Counted from the stretch's first letter, positions 43,107 through 56,297 are shown. The stretch is DNA of 64,000 nt from Micromussa lordhowensis (GCA_964020085.1 CAXHUQ010001429.1:64501-128500), one strand, 5' to 3'. Numbers and translations are program-made. Notes: generated by a model from the sequence alone, not told the origin.

Positions 43107-45428
43107 TTATCCACATGCATCCTTCCCACGCACCATACCCATCATACCTACATCATTCGCCCATGCGTTATCCTTGTACATAAATTCCTGTAAATAGTCG
43201 TTGATCATTAGTGTATTTAAAAAAATTGTCAAAAAAAAAGAACAAAAAAAAAAACACCAAAAAACACCATGCCACGTTACGGCTTCCATTCAACAAAGTT
43301 GAATGTTTGTAAATACAACTGTAAATAGAATTGTAAAATAGAATCTAAATTATTACTTATTTATTGTAAATTTTTACTGTACAAAAAATTGTATATATTT
43401 TAACCTCGGTAAAAACAACCATGTCTTACCCCATTGTTGGTTGAGACTTGGACTCGGCGCTTATGGATTGCGTCTGGGATCAAACACGAGTTGGGGTAAC
43501 CAATCCCCGAGGAGTGCCCCACGGAAACATAGTGCCATTTTTTTTTGTCTTACCTCATTGTTGGTTGAGACTTAAACTCGGCGCTTATGGTTTCCGTCTG
43601 GGATCAAACACGAGTTGGGGTAACCAATCCCCGAGGAGTGCCCCACGGAAACATAGTGCCATTTTTTGGCGTGCAAGAGGGTGTTGAAGCGCAACTTGCG
43701 AACAGGAAGTTTGCTAGGCTTTCCAGGCAGTTTGTAAGCCCTGGTCTGTCTAATCGCCTCTCACACCCTTAGTCAGCTCCACCTCCTCGCGGTGCACCCT
43801 GGATAGCCTGGCCTTGCGGCTAAGGTTAACAGACGGAGCTCTGGCGCAATTAGAGGGGCTAATCACCCCTTCAGTGGTTGGCCTATCACTGGTTTTCCTT
43901 GTTTACTTGCTGATGGAGCTGTTGCAGTAAGCCGCAGGACTAAAATTATTGAAATGAGGTAAGTTGTTTGCCTTAAAACTTCCTTACAGTTGGCTTTACT
44001 TAAAGCCCAAAGCGCCTCCCTTACTGCAAAGTGCGCTTTCCTTACAGCAAACTGCGCTTTGCTTACAGCAAACTGCGCTTTTCTTACATTAAACTGCGCT
44101 TTCCTTACATGAACCCTTTTTCATTTTGTGCCATCTTGCTGGTAGAATATCTCCACGAACATTCAACTAAGATCTGAGATGTTTTCGCTGGTTGTGCTCT
44201 ATATACAGGGCTACCAAACCGTATCTATTGCAATCTTGCAGCTACTATTTTAGCCGAGATATTTGGGCTCAAAAGTCGAAAAAAAAATTTCAACTTTTTT
44301 GTAAATTTTGTGCCATCTTTCACATATTATATCTCACCCAATATTCAACCAACACCTAAGATATTAATGGCGCTCGGCATCCATTAACAGGGCTATTTAA
44401 CCATGTATTTTACTATCCTTCAAATATTAAATTGTTAGAGATATTTAGGCTCAAAAGTCCAAAAAGATCGCTTTTTGTAATTTTGTGCAATCTTTGAGTT
44501 ATATTATCTCTTAGAGTATTAAACTAAGATCTACCATATTCCTAGTAGCTAAGCTGTATAAATAGGGCTACGTAAATATATGTCTTAAAATCTTGTTGCT
44601 GTAAAATTGTCTGAGATATTTGGGCTCAAAAGTCGAAAACAATTGTCGACACTTAGGGTTTTTTAATTTGTGCTATCTTGCAGGTGTTATATCTCAACCA
44701 ATATTCAACCAACATCTAAGATATTACCGATGCCTGTGCTCCGTCTAAAGTGCTAATTAACGATATATTTTGCTTCTCCTCAGTTATTAAATTGCGAGAG
44801 CTATTAAGGCTCAAAAGTAAAAAAAAATCAGATTTTTGAAAAAAACATGGCAACATGGCAAAAAAATTTTTTTTTTTGGACTGAAGCATTGACCTGTAAG
44901 CTGGAAAACACAACCGAGCTACATAGCAGAGGTCTTCTGGACCTCATTGGTGAAAACCGCGGAAAAAAACGGCCCATTGGGACACTTTTTAGCAATATTA
45001 TTGTATTGACCTGACATGACATCATTTTCAGTGTTTACTACACTGCTTCGAAGTGGTGAGTACATGCTTTTTGAGCTCCGTCTTTTTTGTTATTTTGCAC
45101 CCTTAAAACACTGTGCAGAGGCGATCCAACTATCGGAAGAGTTGTCTAAGGTGCTCGGGCATCTGCCTTGAACATTTTCTTCCCACAGAACACGATTGCG
45201 TCTGCACAGGCTCTGGTCGGAGATTAAGGGTGCTCTCTGACCACTTTGTTGTTTGAGGACCCAAGAGCATGTATTAGTTTTCAGCTCTTCCTATCATTGC
45301 GAAGCAGAATTAAAGTATGCGGTTTACGAGATAGGGACAGTTAAAGTTTGACCTCGCTTTTGCGTTAAAACTTTACTGCTGATGTTGTTCTTTGTTTACC
45401 TGTAATTGTTTGCATCCTTAGATTCACC

Positions 45429-46124
45429 ATGGCAAATTACTTTCATCACTGGTTCTTGGAGGTGCTTTTCGCGGAGGAGACCTTGCAGTATATCCAGACA
45501 GTGGGCAGGCAGGAACCTCTGGCCTTCTGTGTCTGGTTCCTTATCCTTGTGGACAGAGTGAACCGCCTAACCATCCTCTTTCGGCCGATGTTTTATGGCC
45601 AGATTTTACAATCGATCTTTTTAATGCATGCTGCGCTTGGTCATCCGCCTCTGCCACGCCTGCCACTACCACCGACACCAAGCCCATCCTCAAGCAGAAG
45701 GACCATCCTATCTGGAGAATCTACCACACCCTCTCCATCACACTCCGCCTCATCCGCCTCGTCCCACGCCTCATCCTCACCCACACATTCATCCCAGAAC
45801 ACACCATTACCATCACCCACCCCATCCCCATTATCTACATCTCCATATTCAGGCGGATTTTCGCCACCATCACCATTCACATTATCATCCTCACCATTCG
45901 TGGACTCCAGAAATGTCACACCGTACGCTTCATCACATTCGTCATCATCATCGCCATTCGTGGACTCCAGGAATGTCACACCGTACGCTTCATCACATTC
46001 GTCATCATCATCGCCATCATCATCACCACATTCGTCATCGCCATCATCATCACCACGCTCATCTTTGCGTTCTCGTTCGTCATCACCTTCACCCCCACCG
46101 ACAAAAGGCCCACGACGATCGTAA
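45429..46124 (+). CDS. Gene 2, unit 9
   Basis: 231 aa, the most divergent copy: His for Arg67, Pro for Ser139, Gly143, plus one silent change. The first two are replacements here but not in all the overlapping frames. Leader ATG at 43954. Confidence 0.48.
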   Translation: MANYFHHWFLEVLFAEETLQYIQTVGRQEPLAFCVWFLILVDRVNRLTILFRPMFYGQILQSIFLMHAALGHPPLPRLPLPPTPSPSSSRRTILSGESTTPSPSHSASSASSHASSSPTHSSQNTPLPSPTPSPLSTSPYSGGFSPPSPFTLSSSPFVDSRNVTPYASSHSSSSSPFVDSRNVTPYASSHSSSSSPSSSPHSSSPSSSPRSSLRSRSSSPSPPPTKGPRRS

Positions 46125-46825
46125 AGACTGACTGATATCCATTCATTTTGACTTTCCAGATCCATCGTTCGCACGCATCATACATCGTTCGCACGCATCA
46201 TACATCATTCGCACGCATCATACATCGTTCGCATCCACACATAATTTCTTTTTGCCTTTTGGTTGAGATTTCATGCCATTGCGCTTTGAGTTAAAGTTCA
46301 AATTTAAGACAGTTCATATTTCGTAAACAGTTCTAAATAGAATTATGCATTGTAAATTTCGCTGTACATAAAATTGTATAATAAACAACCATGCAACTGT
46401 GTTATTGTTGCTTCACACTTAGACTCGGGGCTTTATGTCTCCCGTCAGGGATCAAACACGAGCTGGGGTAGCCAGCCAACCCTGGGGGAGTGCCCCACAG
46501 GAACATCTAGTGTCTCTACAGTCTAAGAAACCATTTTTGGGGGTGCAAAAGGGTGTTGAAGTGCAACTTGCAAACAAGAAGGTTGCTAGGCTTTCCAGGC
46601 GGTTTGTAAGCCCTGGACTGTCTAATCGCCTCTCACACCCTTAGCCAGCTCCACCTCCTCGAGGTGCACCCTGGATAGCCTGGCCTTGCGGCTAAGGTTA
46701 ACAGACGGAGCTCTGGCGCAATTAGAGGGGCTAATCACCCCTTCAGTGGTTGGCCTATCACTGGTTTTCCTTGTTTACTTGCTGATGGAGCTGTTGCAGT
46801 AAGCCGGAGGACTAAAATCATTGAA

Positions 46826-47623
46826 ATGAGGTAAGTTGTTTGCCTTAAAACTTCCTTACAGTTGGCTTTCCTTAAAGCCCAAAGCGCCTCCCTTACTGCA
46901 AAGTGCGCTTTCCTTACAGCAAACTGCGCTTTGCTTACAGCAAACTGCGCTTTTCTTACAGCAAACTGCGCTTTCCTTACATGAACCCTTTTTCATTTTG
47001 TGCCATCTTGCTGGTAGAATATCTCCACGAGTATTCAACTAAGATCTGAGACAAAGCCGATACCCCACCACAGGAAACAAGCTGTGATTCTTGGCCGAGG
47101 CTCAGAAAATAAGGAATCATTCCTGGCAATCCATGAAAGCCAGGTATCAGTTACTTTCTGGGGCCTCCGCAAAGAAGGAAAAGAAGAAGACGTCTTTTAC
47201 AAAGAAAGCCAAGCCAAACAACCAGAGACCGCTGCCGTTCACGTCGACCACATCCACCCGCTCCACCTCCACGTCCACGTCCACATCTACATCGACGTCC
47301 ACATCCACCCGCCCCACATTCACATCCACTCGCCCCACATCCACATCCACTCGCCCCACAACTACCGACAGCTCAACACAGACAGACAGTACGGGGATGG
47401 TGAGCGTCGGGGTCGGCATCCACCTGTTCTGTCCTGTGACGCAGTACAGGCCAGTGGATGCAGGCACCCAGACATTACCGCCACCATCCCACAGACGATC
47501 CCACTCATGTTCCTTTTAGAGACATCCACTCATCCACAACTGACATTGACAGACGAAGGTGCCTCCGTCCTCAGCAACAGTGCCGAGTTGATGGAAGCAC
47601 AGACGATGACCTTTTTCATATAA
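46826..47623 (+). CDS. Gene 1, unit 10 (type II)
   Basis: Join 46826..46830 with 47074..47623. Same protein as unit 3; its intron minisatellite is like that of unit 2. Confidence 0.42.
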
Positions 47624-49958
47624 TTATCCACATGCATCCTTCCCACGCACCATACCCATCATACCTACATCATTCGCCCATGCGTTATCCTTGTACATAA
47701 ATTCCTGTAAATAGTCGTTGATCATTAGTGTATTTAAAAAAATTGTCAAAAAAAAAGAACAAAAAAAAAAACACCAAAAAAAACCATGCCACGTTACGGC
47801 TTCCATTCAACAAAGTTGAATGTTTGTAAATACAACTGTAAATAGAATTGTAAAATAGAATCTAAATTATTACTTATTTATTGTAAATTTTTACTGTACA
47901 AAAAATTGTATATATTTTAACCTCGGTAAAAACAACCATGTCTTACCCCATTGTTGGTTGAGACTTGGACTCGGCGCTTATGGATTGCGTCTGGGATCAA
48001 ACACGAGTTGGGGTAACCAATCCCCGAGGAGTGCCCCACGGAAACATAGTGCCATTTTTTTTTGTCTTACCTCATTGTTGGTTGAGACTTAAACTCGGCG
48101 CTTATGGTTTCCGTCTGGGATCAAACACGAGTTGGGGTAACCAATCCCCGAGGAGTGCCCCACGGAAACATAGTGCCATTTTTTGGCGTGCAAGAGGGTG
48201 TTGAAGCGCAACTTGCGAACAGGAAGTTTGCTAGGCTTTCCAGGCAGTTTGTAAGCCCTGGTCTGTCTAATCGCCTCTCACACCCTTAGCCAGCTCCACC
48301 TCCTCGCGGTGCACCCTGGATAGCCTGGCCTTGCGGCTAAGGTTAACAGACGGAGCTCTGGCGCAATTAGAGGGGCTAATCACCCCTTCAGTGGTTGGCC
48401 TATCACTGGTTTTCCTTGTTTACTTGCTGATGGAGCTGTTGCAGTAAGCCGCAGGACTAAAATCATTGAAATGAGGTAAGTTGTTTGCCTTAAAACTTCC
48501 TTACAGTTGGCTTTACTTAAAGCCCAAAGCGCCTCCCTTACTGCAAAGTGCGCTTTCCTTACAGCAAACTGCGCTTTGCTTACAGCAAACTGCGCTTTGC
48601 TTACAGCAAACTGCGCTTTTCTTACATTAAACTGCGCTTTCCTTACATGAACCCTTTTTCATTTTGTGCCATCTTGCTGGTAGAATATCTCCACGAACAT
48701 TCAACTAAGATCTGAGATGTTTTCGCTGGTTGTGCTCTATATACAGGGCTACCAAACCGTATCTATTGCAATCTTGCAGCTACTATTTTAGCCGAGATAT
48801 TTGGGCTCAAAAGTCGAAAAAAAAATTTCAACTTTTTTGTAAATTTTGTGCCATCTTTCACATATTATATCTCACCCAATATTCAACCAACACCTAAGAT
48901 ATTAATGGCGCTCGGCATCCATTAACAGGGCTATTTAACCATGTATTTTACTATCCTTCAAATATTAAATTGTTAGAGATATTTAGGCTCAAAAGTCCAA
49001 AAAGATCGCTTTTTGTAATTTTGTGCAATCTTTGAGTTATATTATCTCTTAGAGTATTAAACTAAGATCTACCATATTCCTAGTAGCTAAGCTGTATAAA
49101 TAGGGCTACGTAAATATATGTCTTAAAATCTTGTTGCTGTAAAATTGTCTGAGATATTTGGGCTCAAAAGTCGAAAACAATTGTCGACACTTAGGGTTTT
49201 TTAATTTGTGCTATCTTGCAGGTGTTATATCTCAACCAATATTCAACCAACATCTAAGATATTAACGATGCCTGTGCTCCGTCTAAAGTGCTAATTAACG
49301 ATATATTTTGCTTCTCCTCAGTTATTAAATTGCGAGAGCTATTAAGGCTCAAAAGTAAAAAAAAAATCAGATTTTTGAAAAAAACATGGCAAAAAAATTT
49401 TTTTTTTCGGACTGAAACATTGACCTGTAAGCTGGAAAACGCAACCGAGCTACATAGCAGAGGTCTTCTGGACCTCGTTGGTGAAAACCGCGGAAAAAAC
49501 GGCCCATTGGGACACTTTTTAGCAATATTATTGTATTGACCTGACATGACATCATTTTCAGTGTTTACTACACTGCTTCGAAGTGGTGAGTACATGCTTT
49601 TTGAGCTCTGTCTTTTTTGTTATTTTGCACCCTTAAAACACTGTGCAGAGGCGATCCAACTATCGGAAGAGTTGTCTAAGGTGCTCGGGCATCTGGCTTG
49701 AACATTTTCTTCCCACAGAACACGATTGCGTCTGCACAGGCTCTGGTCGGAGATTAAGGGTGCTCTCTGACCACTTTGTTGTTTGAGGACCCAAGAGCAT
49801 GTATTAGTTTTCAGCTCTTCCTATCATTGCGAAGCAGAATTAAAGTATGCGGTTTACGAGATAGGGACAGTTAAAGTTTGACCTCGCTTTTGCGTTAAAA
49901 CTTTACTGCTGATGTTGTTCTTTGTTTACCTGTAATTGTTTGCATCCTTAGATTCACC

Positions 49959-50654
49959 ATGGCAAATTACTTTCATCACTGGTTCTTGGAGGTGCTTTTC
50001 GCGGAGGAGACCTTGCAGTATATCCAGACAGTGGGCAGGCAGGAACCTCTGGCCTTCTGTGTCTGGTTCCTTATCCTTGTGGACAGAGTGAACCGCCTAA
50101 CCATCCTCTTTCGGCCGATGTTTTATGGCCAGATTTTACAATCGATCTTTTTAATGCGTGCTGCGCTTGGTCATCCGCCTCTGCCACGCCTGCCACTACC
50201 ACCGACACCAAGCCCATCCTCAAGCAGAAGGACCATCCTATCTGGAGAATCTACCACACCCTCTCCATCACACTCCGCCTCGTCCGCCTCGTCCCACGCC
50301 TCATCCTCACCCACACATTCATCCCAGAACACACCATTACCATCACCCACCCCATCCCCATTATCTACATCTTCATATTCAGGCGGATTTTCGCCACCAT
50401 CACCATTCACATTATCATCCTCACCATTCGTGGACTCCAGAAATGTCACACCGTACGCTTCATCACATTCGTCATCATCATCGCCATTCGTGGACTCCAG
50501 GAATGTCACACCGTACGCTTCATCACATTCGTCATCATCATCGCCATCATCATCACCACATTCGTCATCGCCATCATCATCACCACGCTCATCTTTGCGT
50601 TCTCGTTCGTCATCACCTTCACCCCCACCGACAAAAGGCCCACGACGATCGTAA
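49959..50654 (+). CDS. Gene 2, unit 10
   Basis: 231 aa with Gly143. Leader ATG at 48471. Confidence 0.48.
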   Translation: MANYFHHWFLEVLFAEETLQYIQTVGRQEPLAFCVWFLILVDRVNRLTILFRPMFYGQILQSIFLMRAALGHPPLPRLPLPPTPSPSSSRRTILSGESTTPSPSHSASSASSHASSSPTHSSQNTPLPSPTPSPLSTSSYSGGFSPPSPFTLSSSPFVDSRNVTPYASSHSSSSSPFVDSRNVTPYASSHSSSSSPSSSPHSSSPSSSPRSSLRSRSSSPSPPPTKGPRRS

Positions 50655-51355
50655 AGACTGACTGATATCCATTCATTTTGACTTTCCAGATCCATCGTTC
50701 GCACGCATCATACATCGTTCGCACGCATCATACATCATTCGCACGCATCATACATCGTTCGCATCCACACATAATTTCTTTTTGCCTTTTGGTTGAGATT
50801 TCATGCCATTGCGCTTTGAGTTAAAGTTCAAATTTAAGACAGTTCATATTTCGTAAACAGTTCTAAATAGAATTATGCATTGTAAATTTCGCTGTACATA
50901 AAATTGTATAATAAACAACCATGCAACTGTGTTATTGTTGCTTCACACTTAGACTCGGGGCTTTATGTCTCCCGTCAGGGATCAAACACGAGCTGGGGTA
51001 GCCAGCCAACCCCGGGGGAGTGCCCCACAGGAACATCTAGTGTCTCTACAGTCTAAGAAACCATTTTTGGGGGTGCAAAAGGGTGTTGAAGTGCAACTTG
51101 CAAACAAGAAGGTTGCTAGGCTTTCCAGGCGGTTTGTAAGCCCTGGACTGTCTAATCGCCTCTCACACCCTTAGCCAGCTCCACCTCCTCGAGGTGCACC
51201 CTGGATAGCCTGGCCTTGCGGCTAAGGTTAACAGACGGAGCTCTGGCGCAATTGGAGGGGCTAATCACCCCTTCAGTGGTTGGCCTATCACTGGTTTTCC
51301 TTGTTTACTTGCTGATGGAGCTGTTGCAGTAAGCCGGAGGACTAAAATCATTGAA

Positions 51356-52133
51356 ATGAGGTAAGTTGTTTGCAATTAAAACTTCCTTACAGTTGGGTTT
51401 CCTTAAAGCCCAAAGCGCCTCCCTTACTGCAAAGTGCGCTTTCCTTACAGCAAACTGCGCTTTGCTTACAGCAAACTGCGCTTTCCTTACATGAACCCTT
51501 TTTCATTTTGTGCCATCTTGCTGGTAGAATATCTCCACGAGTATTCAACTAAGATCTGAGACAAAGCCGATACCCCACCACAGGAAACAAGCTGTGATTC
51601 TTGGCCGAGGCTCAGAAAATAAGAAATCATTCCTGGCAATCCATGAAAGCCAGGTATCAGTTACTTTCTGGGGCCTCCGCAAAGAAGGAAAAGAAGAAGA
51701 CGTCTTTTACAAAGAAAGCCAAGCCAAAACACAAGAGACCGCTGCCGTTCACGTCGACCACATCCACCCGCTCCACCTCCACGTCCACGTCCACATCTAC
51801 ATCGACGTCCACATCCACCCGCCCCACATTCACATCCACTCGCCCCACATCCACATCCACTCGCCCCACAACTACCGACAGCTCAACACAGACAGACGGT
51901 ACGGGGATGGTGAGCGTCGGGGTCGGCATCCACCTGTTCTGTCCTGTGACGCAGTACAGGCCAGTGGATGCAGGCACCCAGACATTACCGCCACCATCCC
52001 ACAGACGATCCCACTCATGTTCCTTTTAGAGACATCCACTCATCCACAACTGACATTGACAGACGAAGGTGCCTCCGTCCTCAGCAACAGTGCCGAGTTG
52101 ATGGAAGCACAGACGATGACCTTTTTCATATAA
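51356..52133 (+). CDS. Gene 1, unit 11 left copy (type III)
   Basis: Join 51356..51360 with 51584..52133. Same protein as the left copy of unit 9. The intron start reads TTGCAATTAAAAC instead of TTGCCTTAAAAC, shared only with unit 12. Confidence 0.42.
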
Positions 52134-53008
52134 TTATCCACATGCATCGTTCCCACGCACCATACCCATCATACCTACATCATTCGCCCATGCGTTATCC
52201 TTGTACATAAATTCCTGTAAATAGTCGTTGATCATTAGTGTATTTAAAAAAATTGTCAAAAAAAAAGAACAAAAAAAAAACACCAAAAAAAACAATGCCA
52301 CGTTACGGCTTCCATTCAACAAAGTTGAATGTTTGTAAATACAACTGTAAATAGAATTGTAAAATAGAATCTAAATTATTACTTATTTATTGTAAATTTT
52401 TACTGTACAAAAAATTGTATATATTTTAACCTCGGTAAAAACAACCATGTCTTACCCCATTGCTGGTTGAGACTTGGACTCGGCGCTTATGGATTGCGTC
52501 TGGGATCAAACACGAGTTGGGGTAACCAATCCCCGAGGAGTGCCCCACGGAAACATAGTGCCATTTTTTTTTGTCTTACCTCATTGTTGGTTGAGACTTA
52601 AACTCGGCGCTTATGGTTTCCGTCTGGGATCAAACACGAGTTGGGGTAACCAATCCCCAAGGAGTGCCCCACGGAAACATAGTGCCATTTTTTGGCGTGC
52701 AAAAGGGTGTTGAAGCGCAACTTGCGAACAGGAAGTTTGCTAGGCTTTCCAGGCAGTTTGTAAGCCCTGGTCTGTCTAATCGCCTCTCACACCCTTAGCC
52801 AGCTCCACCTCCTCGCGGTGCACCCTGGATAGCCTGGCCTTGCGGCTAAGGTTAACAGACGGAGCTCTGGCGCAATTAGAGGGGCTAATCACCCCTTCAG
52901 TGGTTGGCCTATCACTGGTTTTCCTTGTTTATTTGCTGATGGAGCTGTTGCAGTAAGCCGCAGGACTAAAATCAGTGAAATGAGGTAAGTTGTTTGCCTT
53001 AAAACTTC

Positions 53009-53129
53009 GGTTACATCATCACCTGAGTGATGATGGATAATTGATGCGTGATACCTATCTATGATTTAACGCGCGGCTTGTCACGTCAAGTCAGTCATTC
53101 GCTCTTAGCTCGCGGTCTTCAGCTTTCGT
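53009..53129 (+). repeat. Split direct repeat A1, copy 2
   Basis: Counterpart of 38606-38726; palindrome arms at 53014-53022 and 53027-53035. Confidence 0.9.
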
Positions 53130-53426
53130 GAAAAAGCCAACACCTATTTCAAGCATTCAGACCTCCGTTCCAGTCAACTTAGGCCCAATGTAACGAGTTC
53201 TTCGTCTTCGCCAAATGTCACACCCTCCTACAATCATCGCCCCCCCTCGAAACCTGAGGTCGACAAGCCATGTCGCCAGTGGAACTATTACGGCTCCTGC
53301 TCATGCGACAAAGCTAACCTAGAATCCTTCAATGTCTTCCACAAGTGCAGGGTGTGCGCCAAGGATCATCCCATGCCGCATTGCCCAAAGCGAAGAAACC
53401 CAATTCCTCCACCTAATTCATCGTGA
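53109..53426 (+). pseudogene. Gag C-terminal remnant, copy 2
   Basis: Same N-terminally truncated Cys/His frame as in copy 1, ending at TGA 53424-53426 followed by CTA, in frame with RT. Confidence 0.58.
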
Positions 53427-53480
53427 CTACCCTTATCGACTTCCGTGGAAAGGAATCTCTCCTCTTTACCTGCTACTCCG

Positions 53481-54644
53481 ATGTCAACTGAAAATGAACC
53501 GTTTGTAACTCCTGTTATTCAACACATTATTGCGTCGAAAAATGACCTTCCAAATGCCTTTGGCGCTAGAATACCTGTACTGACCCCTCTGAACATTCCC
53601 GCTTGGGAATCTAAATTACTCGACTACCACGATCGTCAAGTTGTAGACTTTCTACGCTACGGCTGGCCCATCAATTATACAGCAAATCAACTTCCTATTT
53701 CAACCGATAAGAATCACTCATCAGCAATTTCATACGCAGACCACGTGGAGCATTATGTCAACACAGAACTTCGCTATCACGCGATCGCCGGTCCTTTTCG
53801 CAACAATCCTTTTCCCCAGCCTTTGATCTGTTGCCCACTACAAACTGTGCCTAAGCGTGGGTCTTCTAAGCGTCGCGTGGTCATGGATTTGAGTTTTCCC
53901 TCACACGCTTCAGTCAACATCGGTATTCCGGATTCTTCTTATCTCAACGAGCCCTACAAACTTCGCCTCCCAGGGATCGATCGGTTGTGTGAGTTCATCC
54001 TGCAACTAGGCCAAGGCTGCCTTCTGTATAAACTCGACCTTCAACGCGCTTATCGTCAAATACCCATCGATCCCAAAGACTATCATCTGCTGGGATTTCG
54101 TTTCAACGATCTTCTCTATTTTGACATTCGTTGTCCATTCGGTCTCAAGACCTCTGCTATGATCTGTCAACGCACTACTAAGGCTGTCGTGCATTGTTTT
54201 ACGCAATTAGGCTTCCTGGCGGATGTTTACCTCGATGACTTTTATGGAGCCGCCTCGCCTGCGCGAGCATCTACCGCGTTCACATCATTAAAACAGCTGC
54301 TGCAAGAACTTGGTCTTCAAACTACACCCGATAAGGATTCCCCGCCTTCCACTAAAATGGTTTGCCTGGGTATTGACGTCGATTCCGAGGAGATGTCTCT
54401 CTCTGTCCCTTTCTTCCGCGTGCAGGAACTCATGCAGGAACTGTCTCTCTGGTCCCAGCGCTCGCGTTACACAAAGAAGCAGTTGCAGTCATTACTGGGA
54501 AAACTTTCATTCGTCACCGCTTGCGTCAAACCGGGGCGAATTTTCATGGCCCGTTTGTTGAATACTTTACGTTCGTTCTCAAAGTCTCGTTCGTCTTGTC
54601 TAATTTCTGACGATATGCGTGCCGATATTTTCCTGGTGGTCTAG
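53481..54644 (+). CDS. Reverse transcriptase of YR retrotransposon, copy 2
   Basis: 387 aa from ATG with all palm motifs intact. Arg at residue 59 looks ancestral, since the surrounding FLRYGW is basic-aromatic in character. Stop at 54642-54644 at the same point as in copy 1. Confidence 0.88.
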   Translation: MSTENEPFVTPVIQHIIASKNDLPNAFGARIPVLTPLNIPAWESKLLDYHDRQVVDFLRYGWPINYTANQLPISTDKNHSSAISYADHVEHYVNTELRYHAIAGPFRNNPFPQPLICCPLQTVPKRGSSKRRVVMDLSFPSHASVNIGIPDSSYLNEPYKLRLPGIDRLCEFILQLGQGCLLYKLDLQRAYRQIPIDPKDYHLLGFRFNDLLYFDIRCPFGLKTSAMICQRTTKAVVHCFTQLGFLADVYLDDFYGAASPARASTAFTSLKQLLQELGLQTTPDKDSPPSTKMVCLGIDVDSEEMSLSVPFFRVQELMQELSLWSQRSRYTKKQLQSLLGKLSFVTACVKPGRIFMARLLNTLRSFSKSRSSCLISDDMRADIFLVV

Positions 54645-55176
54645 TTTCTTGCCCCTGTTCAACGGAGTTTCTCTCATCAAGGCTAGTTCCTGCGACTTCT
54701 CTGACCTTCACTTCGCTACGGACGCCTCTTTGACCGGTGGTGGCGCCATTTGTTTAGACGAGTGCTTCCATTTTCAGTTCTCCTCTGATATCCTAACAAG
54801 CGCTTCTCACATCTCGTCCCTGGAACTCTATACCATAGTGGTTGCCGTGCAGTTCTGGGCGCCCAAGCTACGCCATCGAAAATTTATCGTGTCCTGCGAC
54901 AATCAAGCGGCTGTCACAGTTATCAATTCTGGCTCCACAAAGGACTATTTCATGCAGCGCTGCTTGCGGCAACTGTGGTTTTCCGCTGCCGTCTTTGACC
55001 TTGAGCTCCAGGCTCGTCACATCCCAGGAGATCACAACGTGTTAGCCGACGCTCTGAGCCGTTGGGACTCGGATCCCTCACATCATGACACTTTTCAGAC
55101 GTCAGCTCGCAGTTTAGGCCGAGTTTACACCTTTCAGCAAGTTCCACCAGACTGTCTCCTGTTTAAAATTCAGTGA
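54619..55176 (+). CDS. RNase H domain of Pol (+1 frame), copy 2
   Basis: Same protein as copy 1, with the DEDD residues intact and the same +1 relation to RT. The shared frame offset means it arose before the duplication or is part of normal expression. Confidence 0.85.
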   Translation: MPIFSWWSSFLPLFNGVSLIKASSCDFSDLHFATDASLTGGGAICLDECFHFQFSSDILTSASHISSLELYTIVVAVQFWAPKLRHRKFIVSCDNQAAVTVINSGSTKDYFMQRCLRQLWFSAAVFDLELQARHIPGDHNVLADALSRWDSDPSHHDTFQTSARSLGRVYTFQQVPPDCLLFKIQ

Positions 55177-55343
55177 CGATTTGTTACGTTTTTTCGTTGT
55201 TTTTTTTTATATCGCCTTAACGCTAGTCTACATCTTGTGATTACTTTAATATATAGTCAGCTTAGTTACTTTTTCTTTTTCTCCTTGTTTCTTTTGTTGT
55301 AGGTAGTGTACAAGGTCTCCAGTGGTTAGACAGTTTCAGCTAG
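55177..55343 (+). other. T-rich gap with 3' splice-like signals, copy 2
   Basis: Counterpart of 40774-40940, with the pyrimidine tract and TTGTAG ending at 55302. Confidence 0.33.
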
Positions 55344-55385
55344 AGACTCATTCGTTCGGCCCATGCTGCATCTACGCATAGCAAC

Positions 55386-56297
55386 ATGCAGTCTCACCTT
55401 AAACTATTCACACAGTTTTGTCACAGCCTCGGTCATCAGCCTTTCCCCGTTCAAGTCACCACGATTTTACGCTATCTTGCTTTTCTTTCGGCTTCAGGCA
55501 GAGCTTTCGGCACTATCCAAAACCATATTTCCAGCATTAAGCATTTTCACCTATTATCAGGTTTTCCTCCCGGATGGGATTCGGCTTATTTATTTCAATT
55601 AGCCTTACGGGCATCTAAACGTTTGCTCGGGACGGCACCTTCTCGGAAACTCCCTATCACTCCCAAATTGCTTTTGTCCATGGCTCGTTTGTTCAATTTA
55701 GGAAACCCTCTCCACGCGGCCATGTGGGCGCTTTTTTTGGTGGCCTTTTTCTCCTTTCTCCGCAAGTCTAACTTAGTGGCGGATTCTCCTAGCGCGACTT
55801 CCGATAAGATACCTCGTCGTTGTGATTTCGTTTTAGCCCCCGAGGGTGCTTTTTTGCACATACGCGCCACTAAAACTATCCAGTTTAAACAGCGTATTTT
55901 GACCATTCCGCTGCCATTTATTCCAAACTCTCCACTCTGCCCTGTCTCCGCATTAATCAACCATTTTCGCCTCAATCGTCTTGCTTCATCCGATTTTTTG
56001 TTTTCCGTTACGTCTTCTCATTCCTCGCCTCCGAGTCCCATCACTTATCGTAACTTTGCCTCCTTTTTATCTAAGGTTATCATCACCCTCGGTTTAGATT
56101 CCCAGTCTTTTTCTCCTCATAGTTTCCGTAGGGGAGGTGCGTCCTTTGCTTTCGAATGCAACGTCCCGGCAGAACTAATTAAGTTTCAAGGAGATTGGCG
56201 TAGTGACGCTTACTTAGTCTATCTCGAAATGTCCTCCTCACAGAAGCGTCTCGCAGTCAACTCTATGGCTTCTAGAATTAGGCAGCTTAAACGATAG
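55386..56297 (+). CDS. Tyrosine recombinase of YR retrotransposon, copy 2
   Basis: 303 aa with catalytic Arg126, His245, Arg248, Trp271 and Tyr279 intact; Ala76 and Ile233 differ from copy 1. The frame is open back to 55344, so the N-terminus is probably longer. Confidence 0.88.
   Translation: MQSHLKLFTQFCHSLGHQPFPVQVTTILRYLAFLSASGRAFGTIQNHISSIKHFHLLSGFPPGWDSAYLFQLALRASKRLLGTAPSRKLPITPKLLLSMARLFNLGNPLHAAMWALFLVAFFSFLRKSNLVADSPSATSDKIPRRCDFVLAPEGAFLHIRATKTIQFKQRILTIPLPFIPNSPLCPVSALINHFRLNRLASSDFLFSVTSSHSSPPSPITYRNFASFLSKVIITLGLDSQSFSPHSFRRGGASFAFECNVPAELIKFQGDWRSDAYLVYLEMSSSQKRLAVNSMASRIRQLKR

Larger units (their letters stand above)
36315..46166 (+). repeat. Array unit 9, enlarged and chimeric (9,852 bp)
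   Basis: Holds a normal left part (36315-38605: leader A, gene 1 at 36974-37729, leader B with ATG at 38577), then a 3,732-bp retrotransposon (38606-42337), then sequence that restarts inside the gene 1 intron (42338 onward), with a second gene 1 exon (42557-43106), another leader B (ATG at 43954), long intron 43959-45421 and gene 2 45429-46124. Compared with two regular units about 2.9 kb is missing at the element: the rest of one gene 2 and the start of the next leader A. Confidence 0.93.
46167..50696 (+). repeat. Array unit 10 (4,530 bp)
   Basis: Regular unit between the two enlarged ones, with one 21-bp repeat fewer in the long intron (48476-49951). Gene 1 46826-47623 (type II), leader B ATG at 48471, gene 2 49959-50654. 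A private CCTGGGG in leader A changes the small leader frame. Confidence 0.95.
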